Positions 1-5,563 of a stretch of DNA of 6,307 nucleotides are shown here, one piece after another (position 1 is the first letter of the stretch; every line of letters starts with the position of its first letter). A program made the position numbers and the translations under genes. The notes below the pieces were generated by a model. The model did no database searches. It saw nothing but the letters and a program-made list of their open reading frames with translations, and had not been told where the DNA came from. The stretch comes from Stenotrophomonas sp. (GTDB lineage: Bacteria > Pseudomonadota > Gammaproteobacteria > Xanthomonadales > Xanthomonadaceae): contig DOKO01000143.1 in assembly GCA_003510825.1 (NCBI GenBank), positions 1 to 6,307 of the forward strand, written 5' to 3'.

Positions 1-750
1 GGCCGAGTGGGCGCCGATCTGCACGTTGTGCGCGATCTGCACCAGGTTGTCCAAGCGCACGTCTTCGGCGAGCACGGTGTCTTCCAGCGCACCGCGGTCG
101 ACGCAGGTATTGGCGCCGATCTCACAGTCGTCGCCGATGCGCACGCCACCCAGCTGCGGCACCTTGATCCACTTGCCGGCGTCCATCGCCAGGCCGAAGC
201 CATCGGCGCCGAGCACGGCACCGGGATGGATGCGCACGCGCTTGCCGAGCTTCACGCGGGTGACCAGGGTGACGCGGGCGATCAGTTCGCAGCCACTGTC
301 GAGGGTGCAGTCTTCGCCGATGATGCTGCCGGCGCCGATGATGCAGTTCTCGCCGACCACGCTGCGCGCACCGATGGTGACGAACGGGCCGATGTGGGCG
401 CTGGCGGCCACCTGGGCCTGCGGGTCGATGACCGCGCTGGGATGGATGCCCGGCTCACGCACCGGCGCGACGTCGAACAGCGCGGCGATCTTGGCGAAGG
501 TGGTGTAGGGATCCTTGGCGACGAGCGCGGCGCCGGGGGCGGCCTCGGCGTCTTCGGCACGCAGGACCACCAGCGAGGCCTGGCTGTCGGCCAGCTGCGC
601 GCGGTAGCGCGGGTTGGCAAGGAAGGTCAGCTGGCCGGCACCGGCATGGGCGAGGGTGGCCACGCCACGGATGGCGGTGGCAGGGTCGCCATGGACCTGC
701 AGGCCGAACTGATCGGCGAGTTGCTGGGCGGTGTAGGTAGGAGTATTCAC
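1..750 (-). CDS. lpxD: UDP-3-O-(3-hydroxyacyl)glucosamine N-acyltransferase, 5' part
   Basis: LpxD transfers a 3-hydroxyacyl chain from acyl-ACP to the 2-amino group of UDP-3-O-acyl-glucosamine, the third step of lipid A synthesis, in the cytoplasm. The first 250 residues are present (E. coli LpxD has 341); the rest lies beyond the left edge. Residues 1-100 form the uridine-binding domain, with FLANPRY at 43-49 matching the family's uracil-contacting Phe, Asn and Tyr. From about 101 the chain becomes left-handed beta-helix hexapeptide repeats (for example IGARSVVGENCIIGAGSIIG), with GADGFG at 181-186. H241 in QIAHN corresponds to the catalytic His239 of E. coli. The start is GTG at 750: an in-frame TAA lies four codons upstream (760-762) and the next in-frame ATG is far inside the protein. 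No good Shine-Dalgarno sequence precedes it. The reading frame is intact. Unlike E. coli, it is separated from bamA by an opposite-strand gene, so it probably has its own promoter. Confidence 0.97.
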   Translation of the reverse strand, partial: MNTPTYTAQQLADQFGLQVHGDPATAIRGVATLAHAGAGQLTFLANPRYRAQLADSQASLVVLRAEDAEAAPGAALVAKDPYTTFAKIAALFDVAPVREPGIHPSAVIDPQAQVAASAHIGPFVTIGARSVVGENCIIGAGSIIGEDCTLDSGCELIARVTLVTRVKLGKRVRIHPGAVLGADGFGLAMDAGKWIKVPQLGGVRIGDDCEIGANTCVDRGALEDTVLAEDVRLDNLVQIAHNVQIGAHSA

Positions 751-872
751 GGCGGGAGTTTAACGTGTGATGCCAATCCGGTCATGCGGGACGGTTCTGT
801 GGCCGAGCGGTGCGGGCCCCGGGTCTGGTCACTGCGGCACCACGTGGGCTAGGGTGGCCGCACCCTCTGGAT

Positions 873-893
873 GCCCGCGCAGCCTGTGCGGGC
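873..893 (+). other. Hairpin in the leader of the plus-strand gene
   Basis: GCCCGCGCA (873-881) and TGTGCGGGC (885-893) form a 9-bp stem with a 3-nt loop. The single imperfect pair is G-U in plus-strand RNA but C-A in minus-strand RNA, so it fits a plus-strand transcript better. It is followed by A-rich sequence, not a T run, so it does not look like a terminator for that strand. It ends about 10 nt before the Shine-Dalgarno of the gene starting at 913, a position where it could influence translation or transcript stability. Function is inferred. Confidence 0.45.
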
Positions 894-902
894 CAGGAAA
901 AA

Positions 903-906
903 AGGA
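903..906 (+). promoter_or_regulatory. Shine-Dalgarno that fixes the start at 913
   Basis: AGGA in an A-rich context lies 6 nt before the ATG at 913. The alternative in-frame ATG at 871 lies two bases before the leader hairpin, has no Shine-Dalgarno, and would put 14 extra residues in front of an otherwise well-formed signal peptide. Confidence 0.7.
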
Positions 907-912
907 CTTTTC

Positions 913-1497
913 ATGCGAAATCTGCTGTGTTCTGCAGCCGTTCTGGCTGCGCTGGCTGTTGCCGGCCCGATCCGTGCCGCCGACGCCCCTGGCGGCGCCG
1001 CCGCCGATTTCGGCGGCCTGTTCACCAACACCTGCCTGGCCGCCTTTGGCGACGCGCGCAAGGTTGAGCAGTTCATGGAAGCCAAAGGCCTGGCGCCGCT
1101 GCCTGACGACACCGCACAGGGTTTCCTGATGGGCAAGCCCGGCAAGGCCTGGGCCATCACCTTGGGCGCCGGCAACTATGCGGTGGCGCAGACCGGCGAT
1201 GGCGTGTGCGCGGTGTTCGCCCGCCAGGCGCAGCCGGATGCGTTCGTGGCCGAGTTCCAACGCCTGTTGAAGGGTGTGCCTGCCCCGCTGCAGGTCAACG
1301 AGGTGGAAGCCTCCGGCCCGAACCGCGATGGCACGCACACCCGCGCATGGGGCGTGAACGCGCCCGACGCCCCGAGCGGCATCCTGTTCACCCTCACCAC
1401 GTCCACCGACCCGGGCATGCCGCTGCAGGCGATGGCGTCGATGGCCCGCGTAGCAACCACCGACCTGATCCCGCTTGCCACCCCGAAGAAGCGTTGA
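913..1497 (+). CDS. Predicted secreted protein of unknown function, 194 aa
   Basis: I cannot assign a function. The N-terminus is a plausible Sec signal peptide: a short basic start (MRN), a hydrophobic core to about residue 20, and likely cleavage after IRA (22) or ADA (25). Cys6 is too near the N-terminus to be a lipobox cysteine. The mature part is small and soluble-looking, with no further membrane segment. It has exactly two cysteines, C41 (FTNTCLAAFGD) and C99 (GDGVCAVFA), which could form a disulfide in the periplasm. The pattern C-x3-FGD, then a Trp-containing strand, then DGxCxVF reminds me of the family NCBI names 'NMCC_0638 family (lipo)protein'; that is from memory and unverified. 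The start at 913 is supported by an AGGA 6 nt upstream. Base and codon use look like the neighbouring genes, with no sign of recent transfer. It diverges from lpxD, converges on bamA, and so is a separate transcription unit. Confidence 0.85.
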   Translation: MRNLLCSAAVLAALAVAGPIRAADAPGGAAADFGGLFTNTCLAAFGDARKVEQFMEAKGLAPLPDDTAQGFLMGKPGKAWAITLGAGNYAVAQTGDGVCAVFARQAQPDAFVAEFQRLLKGVPAPLQVNEVEASGPNRDGTHTRAWGVNAPDAPSGILFTLTTSTDPGMPLQAMASMARVATTDLIPLATPKKR

Positions 1498-1500
1498 GCA

Positions 1501-1532
1501 ACCGAAACAGAAACGCCGGGCAGAGCCCGGCG
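1501..1532. terminator. Terminator-like hairpin between converging genes
   Basis: CGCCGGGC (1514-1521) and GCCCGGCG (1525-1532) form a perfect 8-bp stem with an AGA loop. Read on the minus strand, the stem is followed by TTTCTGTTTCGG, a reasonable U-rich tract, so it can end the bamA transcript about 120 nt after the bamA stop. Read on the plus strand it starts 16 nt after the stop of the 194-aa gene, but only CTTCGT follows, so termination in that direction would be weaker. It is probably shared by both genes. Confidence 0.6.
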
Positions 1533-1555
1533 CTTCGTAACCCGTCTGGTGGAGA

Positions 1556-1591
1556 GCCCCCCTTTGTTAAGGGGGGCGCGCCAACGGCGCG
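1556..1591. repeat. Two adjoining GC-rich hairpins, REP-like unit
   Basis: The first hairpin pairs GCCCCCCTT (1556-1564) with AAGGGGGGC (1569-1577), perfect over 9 bp with a TGTT loop. The second pairs CGCGCC (1577-1582) with GGCGCG (1586-1591), perfect over 6 bp with an AAC loop. They share base 1577. Paired intergenic hairpins of this style, with a CCCCCTTTGTTAAGGGGG-like core, resemble dispersed REP-type or MITE-like repeats seen in many bacterial genomes. Only one copy is in this window, so its repeat status is inferred. No flanking target duplication is evident. Confidence 0.5.
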
Positions 1592-1612
1592 GGGGATAGG
1601 TGGAATGCGGGG

Positions 1613-1682
1613 GCAATTCACCGGAGGTGGCGCGGTTCTGAGGAGCTTCGCTCCTTAGAACTGGCCACCGAAGGTGAATTGC
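1613..1682. repeat. 70-nt quasi-palindrome overlapping the bamA 3' end
   Basis: The left arm (1613-1646) and right arm (1650-1682) are nearly exact reverse complements around a TTC loop. From outside in: GCAATTCACC pairs with GGTGAATTGC (10 bp), a GGA/GAA internal mismatch follows, GGTGGC pairs with GCCACC (6 bp), then one bulged base and two pairs, then GTTCTGAGGAGC pairs with GCTCCTTAGAAC (12 bp, one wobble). About 30 pairs form in total. The right arm is the end of bamA, coding for QFTFGGQF and the stop, so the sequence after the stop is an inverted partial copy of the bamA terminus. No T run follows on either strand, so it is not a standard terminator. The structure is seen directly; its role is unknown. 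Confidence 0.85.
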
Positions 1683-4075
1683 AGGCGTTCGATTTCGTCG
1701 CCGTCCTTCTTCTTCAGCGGGAACGCGTAGCTGATCGAGATCGGGCCCACCGGGGCGCGCCACAGCAGGGCCACACCGGTGGACACGCGCAGCTCGTTGG
1801 CCTTGAAGTTCTTGGTGCCGTTGTAGACGTTACCGAAGTCCAGGAAGGCCGACACGCGTGCCGACGGGCTGTCGAACAGGCGCGGGAAGTACGCTTCGAC
1901 CGAACCGACGGTCTTCACCGAGCCGCCCAGCGGCTGGCCGTTCGGGTAACCCGAGGTCACCTCGCGCGGGCCCAGGGTGTTGTCTTCGAAGCCGCGCACC
2001 GAGTTGGTGCCGCCGGCGTAGAAGTTCTCGTAGAACGGCAGGCCGGTGGCGGTCACCGTCTTGATGTAATCCGAGGCGGCCGGGGTGCAGTCCACGGTCT
2101 GGGTCGGGTTCGGATTGTCGGTGGTCGGCGGGGTGTAGCAGATGTTGCGGGTGTAATCCTTGCCGTAGCTGTCGCCGTAGCCGATTTCCGCACGGGTGTT
2201 GATCACCAGCGACGGCATGATCGGCCAGTACTTGCTGATCTGGTAGTTCAGCTTGAAGTACTCAACGGTCGAACCCGGCAGCGTGGTTTCCAGGCCGATG
2301 CGCTGGTAGGTACCGCGGGTCGGCATGAAGTAATCGTTGCGCGAATCGCGTGCCCAGCCCAGCTCGGTGCGCCAGGCGTGGAAGGTGCGCGTGCCGATGG
2401 CATTGATGTAGTCGATGATCGACTGCGGGGTGGAGCCCGCGTAGGTCGTGATCTGGTTGCTGTCGATGCCGAACATCAGCGAAACGCTGTCGGTCTCGGT
2501 CAGCGGCACGCCGAACACCACCTGCGCCGAACCATTGGTGCTGTTGTACTGCGCGGTGTTGAAGTCGGAGTAATCCAGTTCGCGCCAGGACAGGTTGTAG
2601 CCCAGCGAGACGCCGTCATCGGTGAAGTACGGGTTGGTGTAGCTGAAGCCGTAGCGCTGCAGGTAGCTGCTGCGCGAGGCTTCCACCGACACGCGGTTGC
2701 CGCCGCCGAGGAAGTTGTTCTGCGACAGCTGCACCGAGGTGGTCATGCCGTAGGACTGCGAGTAGCCCAGGCCGAACACGAAGCTGCCCGAGGTGGTTTC
2801 CTTGACGTTGTAGACCACGTCGACCTGGTCGTTGCTGCCACTGACCGGCGGGGTTTCAACGTCCACCGACTCGAAGTAGCCCAGACGCTGCAGGCGGATC
2901 TTGGAGCGGTCGATCGCGGCCTGCGAGTACCAGCTGTTCTCGAACTGGCGCATTTCGCGACGCATCACTTCGTCGGAGGTGCGGGTGTTGCCCTTGAAGA
3001 TGATCCGGCGCACCGACACGCGCGGGCCGGGGACGACCTGCATGTTCACCGCGACGGTCTGCTCGGCACGGTTGGTGGTCGGGATCGGGTTCACCTTGGC
3101 GAACGCGTAGCCGATGTTGGACAGCGAATTGGTGATCGCGTCGGAGCTGAACTCCAGCAGCGCACGCGAGAACGTGTCGCCGGCGCGCTGCACGACCATG
3201 CGCTCGACATCTTCCTGCGGCAGGACGGTGTCACCGCTGACCTTGATCTCGGAGATCTTGTACTGGTTGCCTTCGGTGACGCCGGCCGTCACGAACATGT
3301 CGCGCTTGTCCGGGCTGATCGAGACCTGGGTCGAGTCGATGCTGAAGTCGACGTAGCCGCGGTCCAGGTACCAGGAGTTCAGCTTTTCCAGGTCACCGGA
3401 CAGCTTTTCCTTGGAGTACTGGTCATCGCGGCGGTACCACGACGCCCAGTTGTGCTCCTTGGATTCCCAGGTTTCCAGGATGTCCTCGCTGGCGTACTTT
3501 TCGGTACCGACCAGGTTGACGTGCTGGATCTTGGCGGCCTTGCCTTCCTTGATCGCGATGGCGATGTCCACGCGGTTGCGGTCCAGCGGGCTCACCGTCG
3601 GGGTGATCTCGACGTTGTACTTGCCACGATCGTTGTACTGGCGGCGCAGTTCCTGCGTCACGCGGTCCAGGCTCAGGCGGTCGAAGGTGCCGCCCTCGGT
3701 CAGGCCGATGTCGGACAGGCCCTTGAGCAGCTGGTCGGACTTGATGTCCTTGTTGCCGGTCACGGTCAGCTTGTTGATCGCCGGGCGTTCCTTGACGGTC
3801 ACGACCAGGATGTTGCCCTGGCGATCCAGCTGCACGTCTTCGAAGAAGCCGGTCTTGTAGAGGGCGCGGATGGTCTCGCCGACCTTGCTGTCGGTGACCG
3901 TCTCGCCACGTTCCACCGGCAGGTAGGTGAACACCGTACCCGAACTGATGCGCTGCAGGCCGTCGACGCGGATGTCGCTGACAGTGAAGGGCTCGGCTGC
4001 CTGGGCCAGGGCGGGAGCGCCGGTGACGGCGGCGAGGGCGAGGGCCAGCAGGCGGCGATTGGGGAGTCGCGTCAT
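1655..4075 (-). CDS. bamA: Outer membrane protein assembly factor BamA
   Basis: BamA is the essential Omp85 core of the BAM complex, which folds beta-barrel proteins into the outer membrane. The 806-residue protein (E. coli 810) starts with a signal peptide likely cleaved after ALAQA (26). Five POTRA domains follow at about 29-96, 98-178, 181-270, 272-350 and 352-427, then a 16-strand barrel from about 428. VRGF of loop 6 is at 693-696, and the chain ends in the aromatic beta-signal QFTFGGQF. An insertion of about 39 residues (640-678), compared with E. coli as I recall it, carries the only two cysteines, C646 and C663. The ATG at 4075 is chosen because it gives a clean signal peptide and lies about 43 nt after a sigma-E-like promoter. 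The in-frame ATG at 4153 overlaps the rseP stop as ATGA but adds 26 residues, lacks a Shine-Dalgarno and lies upstream of that promoter's predicted transcript start. The Shine-Dalgarno at 4075 is itself weak. The 3' end lies in a long quasi-palindrome. Confidence 0.98.
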   Translation of the reverse strand: MTRLPNRRLLALALAAVTGAPALAQAAEPFTVSDIRVDGLQRISSGTVFTYLPVERGETVTDSKVGETIRALYKTGFFEDVQLDRQGNILVVTVKERPAINKLTVTGNKDIKSDQLLKGLSDIGLTEGGTFDRLSLDRVTQELRRQYNDRGKYNVEITPTVSPLDRNRVDIAIAIKEGKAAKIQHVNLVGTEKYASEDILETWESKEHNWASWYRRDDQYSKEKLSGDLEKLNSWYLDRGYVDFSIDSTQVSISPDKRDMFVTAGVTEGNQYKISEIKVSGDTVLPQEDVERMVVQRAGDTFSRALLEFSSDAITNSLSNIGYAFAKVNPIPTTNRAEQTVAVNMQVVPGPRVSVRRIIFKGNTRTSDEVMRREMRQFENSWYSQAAIDRSKIRLQRLGYFESVDVETPPVSGSNDQVDVVYNVKETTSGSFVFGLGYSQSYGMTTSVQLSQNNFLGGGNRVSVEASRSSYLQRYGFSYTNPYFTDDGVSLGYNLSWRELDYSDFNTAQYNSTNGSAQVVFGVPLTETDSVSLMFGIDSNQITTYAGSTPQSIIDYINAIGTRTFHAWRTELGWARDSRNDYFMPTRGTYQRIGLETTLPGSTVEYFKLNYQISKYWPIMPSLVINTRAEIGYGDSYGKDYTRNICYTPPTTDNPNPTQTVDCTPAASDYIKTVTATGLPFYENFYAGGTNSVRGFEDNTLGPREVTSGYPNGQPLGGSVKTVGSVEAYFPRLFDSPSARVSAFLDFGNVYNGTKNFKANELRVSTGVALLWRAPVGPISISYAFPLKKKDGDEIERLQFTFGGQF

Positions 4076-4124
4076 GTCACGTCCGGTAGGAAGGTCGATT
4101 TCATTGGTACGGGATGCCGGCGCT

Positions 4125-4151
4125 GTAGACGCCAAAAACGTGGAAAAGTTC
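4125..4151 (-). promoter_or_regulatory. Sigma-E-type promoter for bamA
   Basis: On the minus strand GAACTT (4151-4146, followed by TT) is separated by 15 nt from GTCTAC (4130-4125). The sigma-E consensus is GGAACTT, about 15-16 nt, GTCTAA or TCTGA. The -35 core is perfect, the -10 differs by one base, and the spacing equals that of the E. coli rpoH P3 promoter as I recall it. Transcription would start near 4118-4119, giving a leader of about 43 nt before the bamA ATG. The -35 element overlaps the rseP stop codon. E. coli bamA is a known sigma-E target, and rseP just upstream acts in the same pathway, which strengthens the call. This is a motif match without expression data. Confidence 0.6.
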
Positions 4152-5508
4152 ATCGCGGGACCAGGCCAAGGATGTCGTTGTAGAACGCCAACCCCATCAG
4201 CCCGGCCAGCAACGCAAGGCCGATGTACTGACCTGCGGCGATGGCACGCTCGCTCAGCGGGCTGCCCTTGACCAACTCGATAAGGTAATACAGCAGGTGC
4301 CCGCCGTCCAAGATGGGAATCGGCAGCAGGTTGATGATGCACAGGCTCAGCGACAGCAGCGCAAGGAACTGCAGGAACCAATCGAGGCCGCGTTTGGCCG
4401 AAACATTGGCCACGCGGGCGATGGTGACCGGGCCGGAAACGTTCTGCAGCGAGGCTTTGCCGGTGACGATGCGGGCCATCATGCCCAGCGAATCGGAGGC
4501 CAGGCGGCCGGTTTCGCGCACGGCCACGGTCACCGCATCGAGCGGCCCGTAGCGCATCAGGGTGTCGTAGGCGGGGCTGAACGCGCCGGAGAAGCCCACG
4601 CCGATCTGCCAGACCGGCTTGCCCTGGCCGTCCTTGCCCGCGCGCGGGGTCACTTCCAGCGCCAGGCGCTCGCCACCGCGCAGCACTTCGATCATGCCCG
4701 GGCCACCACGGCGGCCCAGTTCCTGGATCTGCGCGCTGACCTGGTCGGCGCCTTCGATGCGCTGGCCGTCAATGGCCACGATCAGGTCGCCCGGCTGCAG
4801 CAGGCCGGCCACGGCCGAATCGGCGGTCAGGCTGTCCACCTGCGCCGGCTGCAGCGATGCCTGCCACTGCAGGCCGGCCAGGCTCGGCACGCGGCGTTCA
4901 TCGAAGCCGGCCGGCAGCTGCGACAGCGGCAGCGTGCGCTTGCGCACCTGGTCGCTGCTGTCCAGCACCTCCAGGGTCACGTCACGCCGGTCCATCGCCG
5001 CCGCGGTCAGGGCCATGCTGGCATCGCCCAGGGTGACCACGTCGCGGTCGTCCACCCGCAGCACGCGGTCGCCGCTGGCCAGGCCGGCGCTGGCGGCGAT
5101 GCCGGTGGTGCGGCCGATGGTGGCCGAATAATCCTGCTTGCCGATCACGAACATCGCCCACAGCAGCAGGATGCACAGCAGCAGGTTGGCGATGGGGCCG
5201 GCGGCAACGATCGCGATGCGCTGCCAGACGGTCTTGTGGTTGAAGGCCTGCCCGCGCTCATGCGGGTGCACCTCGACCTCGCGCTCGTCGAGGAACTTCA
5301 CATACCCGCCCAGCGGCAGGGCGGCGATGGCGAACTCAGTGCCGTGCTTGTCGCGGCGCGACCACAGCGGGCGGCCGAAGCCGACCGAGAAGCGCAGCAC
5401 CTTCACCCCACAGAGGCGGCCCACCGCGTAGTGCCCGAATTCGTGGAAGGTGACCAGCAGCCCGAGGCTGACGATCATCCACCAGACCGATCCGATGAAG
5501 TCAGTCAT
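4150..5508 (-). CDS. rseP: RIP metalloprotease RseP (site-2 protease)
   Basis: RseP is the inner-membrane zinc protease that cuts the anti-sigma factor RseA after DegS, releasing sigma-E; it also clears remnant signal peptides. The 452-residue length matches E. coli (450). The zinc motif is HEFGH at 22-26 in the first membrane segment (about 8-28), and the third zinc ligand is D401 in the LDG motif of NLLPIPILDGGH, equivalent to D402 in E. coli. GYVKFLDE (68-75) matches the family's membrane-associated beta region. A second membrane segment spans about 98-122, two tandem PDZ domains lie at about 127-205 and 218-290, and two more membrane segments are at about 376-396 and 426-446. The start is secure: an in-frame TGA lies three codons upstream (5515-5517). 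The Shine-Dalgarno is poor. It follows dxr by 55 nt and precedes bamA by 74 nt on the same strand, so it is probably cotranscribed with dxr. Confidence 0.98.
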   Translation of the reverse strand: MTDFIGSVWWMIVSLGLLVTFHEFGHYAVGRLCGVKVLRFSVGFGRPLWSRRDKHGTEFAIAALPLGGYVKFLDEREVEVHPHERGQAFNHKTVWQRIAIVAAGPIANLLLCILLLWAMFVIGKQDYSATIGRTTGIAASAGLASGDRVLRVDDRDVVTLGDASMALTAAAMDRRDVTLEVLDSSDQVRKRTLPLSQLPAGFDERRVPSLAGLQWQASLQPAQVDSLTADSAVAGLLQPGDLIVAIDGQRIEGADQVSAQIQELGRRGGPGMIEVLRGGERLALEVTPRAGKDGQGKPVWQIGVGFSGAFSPAYDTLMRYGPLDAVTVAVRETGRLASDSLGMMARIVTGKASLQNVSGPVTIARVANVSAKRGLDWFLQFLALLSLSLCIINLLPIPILDGGHLLYYLIELVKGSPLSERAIAAGQYIGLALLAGLMGLAFYNDILGLVPR

Positions 5509-5563
5509 GCAGGCTCACGGTGGCGGGCAATGGCAGCGGCGTCATGCGGTATGGGCGTGGCGT

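Larger units (their letters stand above)
751..912. promoter_or_regulatory. Divergent intergenic region between lpxD and the plus-strand gene
   Basis: These 162 bases separate two divergently oriented starts, so they must hold the promoter of the plus-strand gene and probably one for lpxD. No strong promoter is visible. The best plus-strand candidate is TGGTCA (826-831), an 18-nt spacer and TAGGGT (850-855), which is only a partial sigma-70 match. An 8-bp palindrome, CCACGTGG (840-847), lies inside that spacer and could be an operator or chance. On the minus strand, the AT-richer patch at about 760-775 is the likeliest -10 region for lpxD, but it matches no consensus well. The location is firm; the individual elements are weak. 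Confidence 0.35.

Noticed and set aside
840..847. CCACGTGG palindrome as a regulator binding site
   Set aside because: An 8-bp GC-rich palindrome is expected by chance in this base composition, and no second copy or known regulator supports it; mentioned only as part of the intergenic region.
7..852. A 281-codon plus-strand frame opposite lpxD
   Set aside because: It is a mirror of the LpxD hexapeptide-repeat codons, compositionally biased, with no ribosome binding site or recognisable domain.
871..912. ATG at 871 as the start of the plus-strand gene
   Set aside because: No Shine-Dalgarno, it sits at the base of a hairpin, and it adds 14 residues before a complete signal peptide; 913 fits better.
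829..1763. Minus-strand open frames (829-1338 and 1176-1763) opposite the 194-aa gene
   Set aside because: The plus-strand reading has a Shine-Dalgarno and a signal peptide; the minus frames have neither, and one runs through the terminator, the repeats and the end of bamA.
1679..4183. An 834-codon open frame on the plus strand, antisense to bamA
   Set aside because: It lies opposite bamA, has a low-complexity Ala/Val/Asp/Arg/His-rich product with no family features, and is what GC-rich codon bias produces on the opposite strand.
4076..4381. A longer BamA beginning at 4381
   Set aside because: The extra codons lie wholly within rseP in another frame up to 4150, and the product would have no N-terminal signal peptide.
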